A DNA stretch of 64,000 bases from Strix aluco. Its lineage: Eukaryota; Chordata; Aves; Strigiformes; Strigidae. This document shows, piece after piece, positions 26,801-63,076 of the stretch. The notes below the pieces were generated by a model. The model was not told the DNA's origin. It saw nothing but the letters and a program-made list of their open reading frames with translations, and searched no databases. The position numbers and the translations under genes were made by a program. The stretch is from positions 7,954,784 to 8,018,783 of the forward strand of contig NC_133971.1 in the NCBI RefSeq assembly GCF_031877795.1, given 5' to 3'. Each line of letters opens with the position of its first letter. Within the stretch, counting starts at the first letter, position 1.

Positions 26801-26806
26801 TTTATT
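26801..26806 (-). terminator. FAM151B: candidate poly(A) signal for FAM151B
   Basis: tttatt on the + strand is AATAAA on the minus strand, about 1.1 kb past the FAM151B stop. A weaker ATTAAA lies nearer, at 27275-27280. Neither choice can be decided without transcript ends. Confidence 0.3.
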
Positions 26807-27913
26807 CTGAGTGTTAAAAAGATGCACAAACCAGGAGAATGTAGAAAAAAACTGTGCTATCACGCAGATGTACAATTTTTGCTGTAAGCACTAATCACTG
26901 TACAGTTACTTCATTCTTAGAGCCTATGGCTTTCAGAAAGTCTGCAGAACGTTTTACATTCCTCCTGCTATACTTAAAATTTAGTTTCAAACTCTTGAAA
27001 GAACCACCAGTACTTCTCTCTTACAAAACACTACAGCTCTTTTGATGCTCTCTGATGTGTACCTCACTGTAATCCATCTTTGTGCTCTATGTACAGGACA
27101 GGACTGTTCTTCATTTTGGGGGTTCTGTTTGCCCCAGCAGCTCCTGCAGCACAGCTGCAACTCCAGCTCAGCCTTCTCACAACCCAAGGACTACGCTGCT
27201 GATGGCTCAGAAAGCACAGAAGCAAGCCATGGTGTGGCACGCACAGTCACCACATTGCAGAGAACCTGATTCATTTTAATTCAGTAAAAATAACCATTCT
27301 TTCTCCCTGGAATGTCTAGCATTGCAGATCCCACTCTCCACATCTAGCAAACAGAATCTTGTGTTGACGAGGAGTGAGAGCATTATCAGATGCAATGGCA
27401 TTAAAAATGTAGTGTATCAAGATAAGCTACAAAATAACCCCTTTGGGAACTGCAAGTTCTGTACTTAATACAGTCTAGATTCTCGTCCTCCCGGCAAAAC
27501 CAGGCTTTGGTAGAGATTGACTGTCCCATAGACTTTGCCTTACACAAAAGCAGTTAGGAGTAAACTACTGTGGTCCACAACTATCAGTTGGGGTCATTCT
27601 CCTCTTCACATACTTGCAGGGAAGAAGTACTAGTATATTTAGGTAACGTGAGTAGCCTTTACTACACGCCACTGGGTGAATGAGAGGGAATGTGCATATG
27701 ATGAGTAAGTAACAATTCTGACCTATTAAAGAGGGTATTAAATTTCTATTTGAGAAGCCTTTCAGTAAAGTGTTATGCAAAAACTCCTCCAATAACCACA
27801 GCTGTGTTCTATACAATTCTTTTGGGAAGGAAAATATATTTCCCTGAGCAAGAAATCTTCATGTTTAAAGACACTAAGTGCTATAAGGTCAGAGATTGCC
27901 TGCTCTGTATCTA

Positions 27914-28064
27914 CTATTCTACTCCTATGGCTTTTTTGAATTCAGAATTTTGTGGCTCTAAGATGTCATAATACACCCTACTTTTATCAAAGTTTTCTCG
28001 GATGTAAAGCAAATCTTCTACAGAATACACATCTTCCTTTCCTGTCCAAACAGTGAGGCTGTAT
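27914..28064 (-). CDS. FAM151B: FAM151B coding exon 6 (last)
   Basis: Codes residues 222-271 and the TAG stop (27916-27914). Acceptor ...ggatatag at 28066-28065. It contains SLTVWTGKEDVYSVEDLLYI and ILEPQN near the end, matching the family C-terminus. The last residues are GVE, slightly shorter than the human tail. Confidence 0.93.
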
Positions 28065-31000
28065 CTATATCCAAAAAAAGGAAAAAAACAAAAAAAGAGA
28101 AAAAAAAGAGTATGTTATTATCTTAAGAAAGCATGTAAGGCAGAAAGACACTGCACTAATAAGCTCCTAAAAATATTTAGGACTGTGGTATCTTAATTCT
28201 AGGAATGTAGTTACATACCAAAAACTTAACCTCCTTTACATTTCAAAGTTAAGCAACCACAATTTATGCACTTTCAGAATTAACAGTTCTGTATGTCCCT
28301 GCCCTCCTCACCCCTCTACACCCATGTAAGAAGTCATCACTCTCTACCCTGCATTTGTGCTACAACCGACAGCACTGAGAGTCTCTCCAATCTTCTTATT
28401 ACCACAGTGACTTCAAGTTACTAGGAAAAGCACTTGCTGGATCAAAACACTACCCCCAGACACAGACATGATCAAACACATCCTAGGCTGCACTCAGGGC
28501 ACACGTAATGCTTGGTACAGACAGACTAGCTGAAGAATACAACTGATAGTCTTGAAATAAACCTCTAGTTGACACACACAAAGTAAAATTTGCAGAGGTC
28601 TCTATTCCCCTGACACTTTTCTTTTTCCTCATTACAGAGGTTAAGTCACACAATTTGGCTCCAGTCAAACTTCAAGTTTTTGCTCCTAAAGCTAAACTTG
28701 CTAGAACTTCCCAAGGAGGACTGCAAAATTTTAAGATGGACAATCCTACACCACCCAGAACAATTTATCTGTAGCCTGGTCCTTCTATGAACTGTTCTGC
28801 CAAACCTAGCAAGGAATAAAATAAAAAATCTTAGGCAGACATCCAGCAAAGACATTTACCAGGCTGAGCATTTAAAGTCTGACAAAGTAATAAACAGTTA
28901 CAAGCAGAGTATTACAACAGAAAATAATGAGGCAACCTCAGTTATAGGTAATTTTCATACTCTCTGTTTTGTCACGTATGTGATGTGCAGCAATGCCATC
29001 TGATTAACTGAATGTATCTTCTGTACTTTATCACAAACATTTTTCTCATTAATTGCACAGACTTCATTATAACTCTTAAAAAAACCTGAAGAACTTTGAA
29101 GCATAAATTGAAGTTAAAAGCATTACCTTCCACAATCTCCACATGACAAATACTTAGTTTTTCCCTTTTGTTTATTAAAACTATACTAATCTAAAATACA
29201 GGTAAATCAGAGTTTAGTCGTACGTCAGCAAAATTGGCTCAGGAATTTCTGTCTTCTAACCAAGCCACTAAGGAAAATCAGGATTTTTATGATGAGGTAA
29301 AGGAAAAAATCCTAGTATTTAAGTGGGAATAATGCTTGTATCCAATGAGGACTTATTTGAGAATGGCACAATTCACAATGTCTTAACACAACAATGTTTT
29401 GAAATTAATTTCCCAGTTACAAATGTTTAATTCTCATTTCTCTCTCTGTATTTCAAGTACTTAAGCAAAATCAGCTTCGTAGAACATTCATTAACTTTCA
29501 ATCTAAAAATCACCTTTAATGTTTTTACGTCACATTATTACAGAAAATATAAATACTGAATCCAATAAAAAGTATCTATAAAATGTAAATATTTAAATTT
29601 AATTAATTCCAAATTGCAACATCTAACTACTCGGTCTATTTAACTACATTTTTCTGGTGAAATGTTTATAGTGCAACTGCATTACAAACCTACCTAAGAT
29701 TCGCTACATATATTAAGTAATTTTAAAAGAGGCTTTTGGAATTTTATTATTTCAAATAAATGAATAGTGACCACTTCTGTATGACAACACAATGTAAGAA
29801 CTGAAGGAATTAATCTAGAAGAAAAAAATATTTTCAATGTAAGAAATAAGTATGTATACATAACTGTGCTATACTTAATATAAACAAGTATGTGTCTTTG
29901 TAATAAAGACAGCTAAAAATACAGGCCCTCAAACTTACCTATCTGACTGCTGCATTAACCAGCAGAGCTCAGATATTGACTGTCGTACTAATGCTGCTCT
30001 TACAGGGAAAGTTACACGCTGGGGAAGTGCACTGCATATCTGAGCCATTTCTTTCACCATCATCCAATCATATCCTACAATAAAGACCATTTGATTAAAA
30101 AGAATTCTTCACAAATACAACCTCTATAAAGACACAATAAATTCTAGAACAGCTAGGTTGCAAAGTAATACAAGAGCAAACATGGGTTTTGTGAAAATAA
30201 CTCTAAAATGAAATCATTATAAACAAAAAAAGTCATTGTCCCAGAGTAGAAAAGCAATACCAATACAGAAAAATAAACTTTTGTTGAAAATATTTATTTC
30301 TATTAATTGCAGTGTTATTTTACATAAAGCTATAGAATGTGGTATTTTCTAATGTCCATGAAATTGTATCTTTGCTCTCGCTCTAAAAACCAGTGTTGCC
30401 ATTGACTTCAACATGGACTAGTTTTAAATTGACAGTGACCCTTAAAAACCAGAAACATTTTGAAAAATTTAGAAAAAACCTGAATGAATGCAGGAAAAGA
30501 CTTTAAATTATAAAGAATGAAGCGTGTAAAATTTTGTACTTAAAAAGTGCTAAACTCAAGCAAACTAAAATGCTTCACATGCCTGCTGTTGAGATTTCTA
30601 CAAGCACTGGAGCTAGTTTAAATGGTATTTAATAGTCTCTTATTTCTACAGGCTATGAAAATCTTAACCTCAATAACAGTTAATATTTTTTTCTCAAGTA
30701 CTCATATGCAATGTGGTGACTGAAAAGATTTAAAAGCACCAAATCCTAAAAAAACAGATTTTGTTGGGCAAACAGCAACTTGTCGTTGAAATCAGTCAAA
30801 TAATCTGCTTTTCTCATGTCTTACACACGCTTAATTAGCATCACCATAAACTGAAATTTAGAATGGAGATAAAAGTTACATTTATTAAAAAAGATTACTC
30901 AGTACAGTACATCCAGTACATTCTTTCCAGCAACTTCTTACCGCACTGAAAATACTTTGGACAAAGTCCTATACAGTTTAATAAAATTGCTGTGTAACAT

Positions 31001-34000
31001 ACAGCAAAATCCTCGTAACACAATATTAAATCTTGCTGATGAACAATGAGCTATTTGAAAAGGTGTGTAAATTTGCCCTTGTAGTCACAGACGGTATTGG
31101 TGAGGACTACACTACTGCACACAAATGTATGTGCATGGGAGTAGAACACCCTAAGAAAGCAGCTATGAGAATTATGGGAGGAAGCCTGTAAAAAGCACCC
31201 TAGGATAAAGGTTACATGTTCAGCATCTAAATTGAACTTAGGGATTAACCACAAGAAACTTCAATTAGACTGTAAACCTGAGATTTAAAAAAGTTACTAA
31301 CAGCAATGAATTGGAAAATTTACTGCAAAAATTCAATTATTCAACAGAAATGAAATGTTAAAAACAATGTTGGCCTACAATTTGATTTCAGTTATCTACT
31401 GCAAAAGCACAATGATAGGGTTTTAAATTTCCAGCTAATCTATTTTTCTTCAGGAAACATGCCAGAATTCCAGTTATCCAACCAATCCTCCTCCTAGGAT
31501 TCAGGGAGCAGACTACCTGGAACAGGGCATAAGCAATTTGTCCCCAGAAATTCCTCAATATGTGCGAATGAGGAACAAAAATACTGTTTAACAACAACAA
31601 TACCAGGATTTTTATACAGTTCTGCTGCAACTCAAATATTGAACTAATTGCTATAAAACACTGGAATATACACCAATAAATAAAATAATTCTTCTCACAT
31701 TCACTATTAGTGTATATGCAGTGTAAGCATTAAATTTTCCATCTTTACCTTTACTGTGTTTGTCAGGGTGCCAGCCAGTTGTCCATCCCAGCGATAAGGT
31801 TACGTCTGGGAAAAATGAAGTGACAGTGTCGAGGAACCCTTCTGCATCCACTACAGAATTCTTTCCGTTAGGTCCCGGTAGGATGTCTGCATTGATCCAC
31901 ACAGGTCGCCTCAAATGCTGCTTCACATGCTCAAGAAGCTGCAGGGAAGGCTGTACGGCTTCTAGGCTGTACACATGGGTGAGACGAGACACCTCTGACT
32001 GAAGACAGGAAATGTGCAGTACATATCTAGATGGGTACGTTAATGAAACTCTCTGTGAGCCAGAGCAAATGCTGAGGGCATTTTCTGCCATAAGATGACT
32101 ATTACTGCTGGTGTAAAGCAGCGTAAGCCTCTGGTCTCCCTGCTGCCCAATATGATCTACTTCATGGTGCTTATCTCATGGCTCTTCCAACTCCTGACCT
32201 GTTAAGACTTGGATGTTTTTTGAACTCTTAGGAAGGATTTTAATTAAGTAAGCCACCGCAGGCTCTAACACTTCCGCAGTGGTTGTTCCCACAGATCAAA
32301 AGTGTGGCATAGTAGTGGCAGCATGAAGAATTCTGCCCATCAGATGTTCATCCTACAGCTAGTTATTAAGTATGAGATGTAGTCGCTTGAGCAACCAGTG
32401 TAGCACCACTTCTAAGCATTTAACAAAATATTTTAAGTCACATATTCTCACCGTTCTCTCAAATCAAAAGAAAAAGCATAACTAGACAGCAAACAATAGC
32501 CTTTCTCTATCCTACCAAAACTTTCAAAATAGCAGTACGGTGGAAGGAAAGGAAACATGCGAGTAATGGGGAAAAGGAATGAATGCCAAGGAAATACATA
32601 TTTTTTCTTTCACAGCAAATTAATCAATATTCTATGTAACATTCAGGAATTTAGAATCATTATGGTCAGAGCTGTGGTTTCCTTACTAATAGTAAGGACC
32701 TGTGTTTTCTCCTGTGAGTTGTAAAAAGCTCTGAATAAGCCACCTTCTAGGTTTTCCGCAAAATCTTGCCATGACCTGATACAGAACCGAGCTAATAGAA
32801 AATTCTTCATGTTGTGTGGGAAAGAAGCAATATGCCACAATGTTGTTCTGCAGGGTTAGTTTCCCGGTTCAACATCCTAAACTGGTCCCTCTGGGTGCCA
32901 CTGGAGCACCAGGAAAAGGAAGGGCACCATGAAGAGCAAGGAGAGGATCACAACTGCTCCAGCTTACATGGATATAAGCCACAGGCTACACACTCCAGGT
33001 GCTTGTTTGAACAGAGATGATGGTTAACTGCCACCACGTCTTCCCAATTCCAAGGCCATTGTATCTCCAGCCTCTTACACCAGTGCTGATGCTTGCCTCC
33101 GCAGCAGTGAGTTCGGAAACATAAAGTGGTAAACAACTATTCTCATTGTTTTGCAGGGATGGTTCTGTACCAACTTATTCCCTAACCTGGGTCATGATGA
33201 GGTCAGATGAATCATGTCAAGATCTGCAGCCAAAAATGGGAACGGCAGCCAGCTGTTACAGGAGGCGAGCTCTAAAGCTAAAAATTGTCCCCTCAACTGC
33301 CTGTGTTGTTTCCTGTGAAAAGACATTTTGTACATTTTAACTTTTGTATTGCTGAGAGAACTGCAGAGCAGCAGGAATTCCACTCAATGCTTTCAGTCGT
33401 TATTAGCTAAAGTCTTAGGGAAAAGCTAGTAATGGCTTGGGTTAACATTATTGGCTCAAGTATTTCTCCCATTGTCTGAGGCTGGAGCAGGTCACATTTT
33501 TCCACATATAGAGGATGTCAAAGCCAGTACAAAGCCTTCCTACGACACAGTACAAAATAATGTAAAAAGAAAAAAGCCCAAAGCAGAATCTCTTGAAATA
33601 AATAAAAAAAGCCCCCAGACAGCACTGTTTTTATTGCAAAGCATCTGGAAAATTCTAATGTATTGCTGGCTCCCTTTGGAATGACTTTGGCATTTTTGAT
33701 GCAGGACCCTCAAGTCCTTTTGCAGAACATATTCATTCCTGTAGATAAAGCCAGCATGAAACGTGCTTATGTGGTCAATCAAACTGACAGATTAGAAATA
33801 TACAAAATATTTCCTATAAATGCTGTTGAAATAATCTTCAAAACTTCAGCAATGGTATCCAAAGAAACATTATCCAAAAGAACATCAAATTCTGTTATCA
33901 CTCATTTGACTGTATCTGTACTGTGTGCTTGTATTTTTTAAATGCTTTTATACAATTAGACTTTTATAATGCAACATAATTTTAAAAGCTTTTCTAAATC

Positions 34001-37000
34001 ACTGCACTTGGCTGAAAATTCCCTGTGGAAAAATAAGAGGTAGATGTTTTAAAATTAATTTAACCAGTAATTAAAATGAAAAAAAAACCCAAACCCCAAC
34101 AAATAAACCCAAACAAACACCTACTTCTCTTGTCCTTTCCCTTCTCTGTCCAGGCAGACAGACTCTGTAACAATAAAAGCATTTAGCCTGCTCACATCTT
34201 TTGTATTTTTATGAACTTTCACATGAAAACTGTGATTGCATTACACAGAACAACAGGTACGAACCACATTTTAGAACTATTTAGCTGGGTTTTTTTGCAT
34301 TTCTATAGCATACTTAGACATTAATGAAGCTCTTTTTAATGTGGAGGTGGATTCTCCATCTGCTGCAAAAACAGACATTGTACATGCAAATTCAGACAAA
34401 GCTGAAGTTGGGAGTTGCAGAGGTATGTCTGAAAATCACAGCTCATTTTTGAATCCCATTTCAAATTTTTCAAGGCAATCTCATGGGGTTTTCAGGTGCA
34501 TTTTTCATTAAAGACAATGAAAGAACTAATGGTTAAAATTCTAAATGAACCTCTGAAATTTATTAAGTTAAGCTGAACTGAATTCACTTCACTATACATG
34601 CACCTCATCACACAAAAAGCAGGACAACTTTCTTGTATTACAAACCATGCTGAAGAAATCTACCACCTCGTATGTCGTATAAGATCAGATATTTATAGGA
34701 GTATACCTAATTCTTGAATTGAGACATCCCCCATAGATTGCTAGTACTGGAGCTGATCAGGATACAGAATTCCTCTTCTTTGGGGGGAAAAATAAAAAGC
34801 TCTGGGAAAATAGAGGTATCATGCTGGTATGGAATGATGTTTCTAAATTATGAACTTCAGCAGACCTGGGAGTTGGCTTTTCAGCTAGCTTTTCAGAAGG
34901 TCCTTGAAAAGTCTTGACAGTTTTATTCCCCTTCCATGGTAGAGAATGACACCAAGAAAGCTGGGTGACAGCAGGAGAGACCTGTGTGCTGCCAGGCAGA
35001 GAGACCCAAGGACTCAGCCCCTTTTGCAGCCTTGGAGCCACTGTCTGATTTCCCCAATGGAAGGTTGTCTTTCCCAATTCCTTTGCACAAGCAGAAAACT
35101 GATAGTAGCTTTCCAGACAGGCACTATCATTTCAACAGCAACACAGTAACTAATTCACTGAATATGAAATAATTATTTTCAGTTCAAAACACTTTTAAAG
35201 CTTTTATTCTTGTAATGCATTTAGTAATACTGCTTATATTTCCTCATTTTCTGTTCAGGAAGGAATACACTAAATTGCACAGTAAGAAAAAGTTTGGTCT
35301 AACATCACCAAAAGATAGCTAGCACTACCTGTAGAATTGTTAATTAGTAAGAACACAAACAATATAAAAATCTTTTTGTCTTGAGATACCTCTTAAAATC
35401 CAGCTTGATGCCTTTATTTGTGCTGACAATCTCTTTTAGCCATTCCTGCAATGTGTTGTCACTGTCTGTTTCAGGTGGATGAGCCATGATAGGCTCTCCA
35501 TTTCCTCCCTTGCCACCACGAAGAAGAACATCTGCTTCTATCATGTGAACGTCACCTGTTGATTTAAAAAACAAATGCTCTAACAGAAGCGAATCCAATT
35601 GTTCCAGTTATCTGCTTCAGAGTAACAATTACAGGGCAAGTCTTTCTACTTTCCACTGGACTGTCCACACTTACTCCATAAAGATCAACCAGTGTGACCA
35701 ACAGAGATGCATCGCTTTGGGTACTTTAGTCATTGAACTCTTTAGAAACCTATAAGCATGTGAAAACTGACCTTTGTTGATACATTTGGCCAAGTAACCA
35801 CATTTTTTTCAGACAAACAGCAAAATGAATATCCAACATGTGAATCCACCCTTGAGAAATTTCAAGTATTTTCCTCTTAAAACAGGGTTCCAAACAGAGC
35901 CTTTTAGAAAAAAGGTGACCAGAAGATTTTAACACTGCCAGAGACTGAGTACTCCCCTTGTCTCATTCTCAAAACTGACCAACCTACCTCAGCCAAAACT
36001 TTAAAAAAAGTCAGCCAGTCAGAAACATCTGCCAGGAAAAGTCGCTGAAACACAAGACAAGTGAGTGGAAATCTTAGGAATGCTGCAAGCTCTTGAAAAC
36101 AGCTTTCTATAATGCGAAGCATCTGAGAGTCTGGGCAGTGCTACCAGCTTTACAGAGAATTCAATATTTACAGTTAAACTGAAATAATAAAAAATACAAT
36201 AATAATTACACAGCCAATAGAAAGCAAATTACATGTAAAATTACATAAGTAAATTACACATTTTCCTAGTATTCACATAAATGAAATTAAAATTTACTGA
36301 AATAAACTGCTCACAAATAACCTGAAGTACTTTAATCATTTTGAACAAAATAGGGGAGGAAAGAAGTAATAAAACTGTCCTGTAGAATCCAGTGTGTTAC
36401 AACATTACACAACTTCAAACCAGCCTAAGACCTAGAAGATCCATCCACACAGGGTGAAAACTACCCAGGAATCCTTAACTGTTTCAGGAAGACAGGCCAA
36501 GTTTTGCAATACAGCCCTGACAAAGCCTCACAAGCACCCATCCTCACAGCACTGCAGCTACTGCTCAGCAGGCACCCGGGGCAAAGCCAGCTCGAAAATT
36601 TCCCCATGAGGTTTTGCTCCACCGACTGCTGCCTTTTTAACAGCACTGTTACTCCACGGATGGAGGGATGGATGGACTTCTAATCAGGTCACTTCCATTT
36701 TGTCTTCCTGAGCAGCTGCACAAACAGAAGTGTCAGCACAGGGGGAAGGGTGACCCACCATCAGAACAAAGAGGAATGGACAGAGACAACTGGACCACTG
36801 CTGCCCAGGCTGGCGTGCCCCTGAGCTGTGGTCTAACCTCAGTATGACATCAGAGAAACCAGTTTTAGCTGCAACAGCTTTTGCGTTCCCCTACGCAAAC
36901 ATATAAACTGAACAACACTCCGGAGAAGCTTGAGTGCCTGAAACCAGAAGACTCCTTAACCTTGGCACCGGTGTGCTGGGGGGCGGGGGGCTGAAGGGCT

Positions 37001-37576
37001 TTATGAATCTGAAGGTCTGACCTGAGATGGGGCCTGCCCGCCTGGAAGCGGGCTGTCTTTCCGGCAACCAAGCGAGTTTGTCTAATAGAAGGGCACCACC
37101 TCCAAACCCGGCCCTTCGCGATGCCGGACCGGTGCTTCGCGGGGACAGACAGCCGTCCTGGGATGCGCAGGCGCCGGGAGCCTCGCCTGGAAAACAAACC
37201 GGGAGCGCCCGACGGGCACGACCAGGCCCCTCTCTCCACCGACCCTCAACCTTAGCGCCGGGGCGGCCGCCCGAAGGCAGGGCCGGCGGCGGCGGCTCAC
37301 ACTTACTGCTGGCGGCCTCCCCGGCCCGGGCCTTGCTGTTGGCGGCGTGGAACCACCTGATGGCGGCCGCGTCTCTCGCTCTGATGCGCTGCGCCCTCAG
37401 AAAGTGATCCACCGCCTCCTGGCTCCAGGCGCCTGCGGCGGCGCGAAGGGAGACCCCCGCTCAGCCCCGCCGCTCGCCGGGCCGCGCTCCCCGCGGGGCC
37501 GGGGCGGGAGGGGGGAAGAGAGGGAGCACGGCCGGCCCGCCGCCGCGCAGCTCTTACCCTGCGCCTCGTCCGCCAT
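27914..37576 (-). CDS. FAM151B: FAM151B, menorin-family protein (six coding exons)
   Basis: Joining six minus-strand exons (37576-37558, 37432-37307, 35555-35390, 31966-31749, 30074-29939, 28064-27914) gives 816 bases: 271 residues plus TAG. The human protein is about 276. All five introns are GT-AG. The product belongs to the FAM151/menorin (DUF2181) family, predicted to have a phospholipase-C/glycerophosphodiesterase-like barrel; mammalian FAM151B is linked to photoreceptor survival, but its substrate is unknown. Family blocks are present in order: WFHAANSKA (33-41), MIEADVLL (53-60), PIMAHPPETDSDNTLQEWL (70-88), GIKLDFKS (97-104), RPVWINADILPGPNG, SFFPDVTLSLGWTTGWHP, VTFPVRAALVRQS and SLTVWTG. 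The putative catalytic His35, Glu55, Asp57, His74 and Asp101 are kept. A Gly/Lys-rich piece (61-69) replaces a polar loop. No signal peptide or membrane segment is seen, unlike FAM151A. The start sits in a CpG island. Confidence 0.95.
29939..30074 (-). CDS. FAM151B: FAM151B coding exon 5
   Basis: Codes residues 177-222 (WMMVKEMAQICSALPQ, then VTFPVRAALVRQS). Acceptor ...ttgtag, donor AG|GTAAGT; 136 bases, entering in phase 1 and leaving in phase 2. Confidence 0.93.
31749..31966 (-). CDS. FAM151B: FAM151B coding exon 4
   Basis: Codes residues 104-177, including RRPVWINADILPGPNGK and FFPDVTLSLGWTTGWHP. Acceptor ...tgtacag, donor AAAG|GTAAAG; 218 bases. This is the most conserved exon of the gene. 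Confidence 0.95.
35390..35555 (-). CDS. FAM151B: FAM151B coding exon 3
   Basis: Codes residues 49-104 with MIEADVLL, IMAHPPETDSD and NKGIKLDFK, which hold three of the putative active-site residues. Acceptor ...tcaacag, donor AG|GTATCT; 166 bases. Confidence 0.95.
37307..37432 (-). CDS. FAM151B: FAM151B coding exon 2
   Basis: Codes residues 7-49 (WSQEAVDHFLRAQ, then IRWFHAANSKARAGEA). Acceptor ...gccgcag, donor A|GTAAGT; 126 bases. GC-rich because it lies in the CpG island; the intron before it is only 125 bases. Confidence 0.92.
37558..37576 (-). CDS. FAM151B: FAM151B coding exon 1 (start codon)
   Basis: ATG at 37576-37574 followed by codons for ADEAQ and one base of Gly7, then donor AGG|GTAAGAG. 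Only 19 coding bases, too short to be noticed as an open frame. It joins in phase to exon 2 and gives a family-like N-terminus. Confidence 0.88.
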
Positions 37577-37860
37577 CGCCTCGCCGGGGCCCGCCCCGCC
37601 GCTGCGGCGGGACGGAGGGGGTGGGGGGTGCGCGCCTCCGCCTGCTGAGGCGGGCGGCTGCCGGGCTGGGCCCCGCGGGGCCGCCGCCGCCGTGCTGGGG
37701 CCCGCGGCGGAGCAGCGAGGGGCCGCGCTCGGCGGCGCTGAGGGGGGAGGAGGAGGAGGAGGGTGTCCCCGCAGGAAGCGGAACCGGCGGCGCGCAGCCA
37801 GGGCGGCCGCCCCCTCAGGGGCTGCGGCGGGAAAGGGACCCCCAAAAATCTGCTAAGAGA

Positions 37861-39558
37861 AGTTGTTTTTTGTTTTGTTTGTTTGTTTTAAAAAACCAGA
37901 AGTAAACCATCAAGCATTTTAGTTAACTTTCTTTACTGATCATTACTTAGTACAGGACAAGTGGCGAGAGTCAGCCGTTCCTCCGGTTCCCCCTACGCGC
38001 AGATGGGCAGCGCTGGTTCACCCTCACTGTTCCGAGGAGCAGGGCTACAGCCACCCCAGCCACAGCCCCTCACGGCTGTTCGACCTGCCCCGCTCGCTTC
38101 CTCGAGGGTCCTGTTGCAGCTCATCCCCAAGCAAGAACACAACTGGTTCATACCACAAGTGGTGTGATCTTCAGCTCTTCTCCAGAACGGCAGTTTCTCA
38201 CATTAATTAGCTCAAATGCTGCCTCAGTTTCCTCCAGGGTAAGATCTCGACGCTTGAACCCTTCTAGAACCAGTATTTTGAAGCACAGGTGATAGCAAAG
38301 CAGATTATGTTAAGTTACAAATTGTTTTTGATACAAAAACATAAGATATCCCCTATTAGCATCAAGAAGGCATCAAAGTTTTAATAGTCTCATAAAATTC
38401 TACCAGCATTTTTACTGAAAACAAAACAGATCTTGTATATACTTAGTTTTGGTTCTATTCTTGATAAACAGTTGTGTGACAGTTAACCAAACAGCAATTA
38501 TGGTTTGCTGAATCTCAGTACAAATCACATGCATCACAAAAAATCATAAATAGATCTTAATGACCCAATATCAAAAATACGTACTATACAAGAACCTCAG
38601 TTATACTAAAAGTCAACCTGTTCCTGAAAATTCACACTTAATACATCAATTCTCCCTGAAAGTACAGGTGGCTACTAAGAGGTGGCAAAAGCAGTAGACA
38701 GGAAGCAGAAAAAGATTGCAGAATTCTTGTCTGACTTATTGCTAAGTGTAGATTACATCAAGGGTAATCTGGTTTTTTTTATTCATCCTTGAAAGGTCAA
38801 ATTGTATCAGGACTCCCAAACACAGAGTAAAGAAAAAAATCAGCAGTATTTATAAAAATAGCATCCATTTGAGTTTGATAAATCCTTATAAACACAAGAA
38901 AGAAATCAGTTACTCTGTAAAAAAACTAATTCAGACCCTATGTTCCCAAAGCACCTGCGTAACATCCTGATATTAAGGACTTCAACAACAAAGTCTTCAT
39001 AAACATACGTGCAGAATTCTTCCTTGTGCTGACCATAAACAAGTGTCAGAAGATGTGCACTTGTATTTTGGACAGACACATTAATTTTGCAGTCAGCTAC
39101 AGAAGATCTCGTATTTGAATCTCAAATGGCAAGAAAACAGTTTTGTGCCAGGTTCTACTTCAGTGTTTAGCTCATTGCACACAGAAAGCACATGCTGGAG
39201 AGATCAGATCTAACCATAGCAATTTTCAGTAACACATTTATCTGAGGTTAAGAGGCAAGATAGTATGGCTTAAATTTACACTACATATAGTAAATGCTAC
39301 AACTGTGTAAAGAGGTAACAAAACCTGCCCTCTCCTGCATCTGTATTAAGTGTAAACTTTCAGAACTTTAGGAAACATTACAAACTACAATTCTTTTGTG
39401 GTAAAGTAACCAGAGGGGATTTGAGGGTTTTAAAAAACAGTTTAAAAAATCTATTAAAACATAACAGGTTTAAAAACTTTAACATTTTTAGTGTTTGTAG
39501 CATTATAACTTTGGTGTTCAGATCTAGCAAATCAGTATATTGCTTGTAATCAGCCTCA
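37861..39558 (-). other. ZFYVE16: ZFYVE16 3' UTR and short intergenic gap to FAM151B
   Basis: Between the ZFYVE16 stop (39559) and the FAM151B island. No other gene is seen. The gene-to-gene gap after the likely ZFYVE16 poly(A) signal is under 1 kb. Confidence 0.6.
38778..38783 (-). terminator. ZFYVE16: candidate poly(A) signal for ZFYVE16
   Basis: tttatt on the + strand (AATAAA on the minus strand), about 780 bases past the stop codon. An ATTAAA variant follows at 38385-38380. Which is used cannot be told from sequence. Confidence 0.4.
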
Positions 39559-62132
<22,574 letters not shown>

Positions 62133-62169
62133 TCTAGTTAGTTCTTGTGAAGCTTTAGCCTCCTTAAAC

Positions 62170-63076
62170 CTAAAAAGAAAAATACAGTGTTCATTCACAG
62201 CATTTTGCTATTTACAAATTCAAAATATTATTATTAGAAGACAACTTCTGTGAAGTATTTTTTTCTTTTTAATAACACTTTCTTCTCTCTCCATGTAAAC
62301 AAAATTTAAGCTCAAACAGGACTGCAGACTGCCAACCTCTACATGCTCTGAATACACTCTGCAGTATACTCAGTATACTATGTACAGTATGCTCAAAAAT
62401 TCACCTTAAATCAGCAAATTGAAGTTGCCTTATTGAAGCCAAATGCATCTGAAAGCACATACTATGGCACATATTATAGATATATTTATTAAAACCAGAA
62501 GGGATACTAACATCTTCTAGTCTGACCCCCTATACATTCTACACCATGGAGTTCACAGACAAAAAACCAAAATGGGCTGTCATCACCCTTGCAACACAAG
62601 TGAACTGTTTAAATAAATAATGCCTACATAATTCCAGACATTTCGTGCTTTAAACTGCAGTAGGAAGCACAAAAAGTATCCTTCTGTTGGAGAAAGTACC
62701 AGCAAGAAAAAAAGCCTCCTTTAGGAGTTCAAACTCCACAACCAGTTCAACACTGAGCATGTGAATGACACTTAGAAGAAACTGATTCTCTTAGTTCCCA
62801 AGCTATCCAACCAGTTAACCTCAATTTAATTTCAGCTATGACCAAATGTTTCAGATAAGACTAAATATGGGCTAAAACCTAAAATATATCAGGACTGTAA
62901 AGCAGATAACCAGCTGAAGCACTGAAGTACAACACAGTCATCTTAACACAGATCTGCAATGTGTTTAAGCAGGTTGAGGTCAGTACTCCTCCCTCACGAT
63001 GACCAATGAGTTGCCTTTAAATCCTCCTCTTAGACCTTCCTCGAAGGCCAGGAGAAAAAGCAGCATGGTAATCATC
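62170..63076. other. ZFYVE16: ZFYVE16 5' intron sequence
   Basis: Sequence upstream of the start-codon exon. It is AT-rich with no CpG island, so the gene's promoter is not here and presumably lies past 64 kb. No exon was recognised. Confidence 0.5.

Larger units (their letters stand above)
37040..37860 (-). promoter_or_regulatory. FAM151B: CpG island, FAM151B promoter
   Basis: Dense CpG and long G/C blocks across exons 1-2 and upstream. Transcription of FAM151B must begin here, upstream of 37576. GC-box motifs (gggcgg/ccgccc) are frequent and no TATA box is evident, as is common for island promoters. Long open frames on both strands in the island (up to 180 codons) are compositional. Confidence 0.8.

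Noticed and set aside
37303-37856. 169- and 180-codon frames on both strands at the FAM151B island
   Set aside because: Compositional artefacts; the real coding pieces here are the 19-base exon 1 and the 126-base exon 2 of FAM151B.
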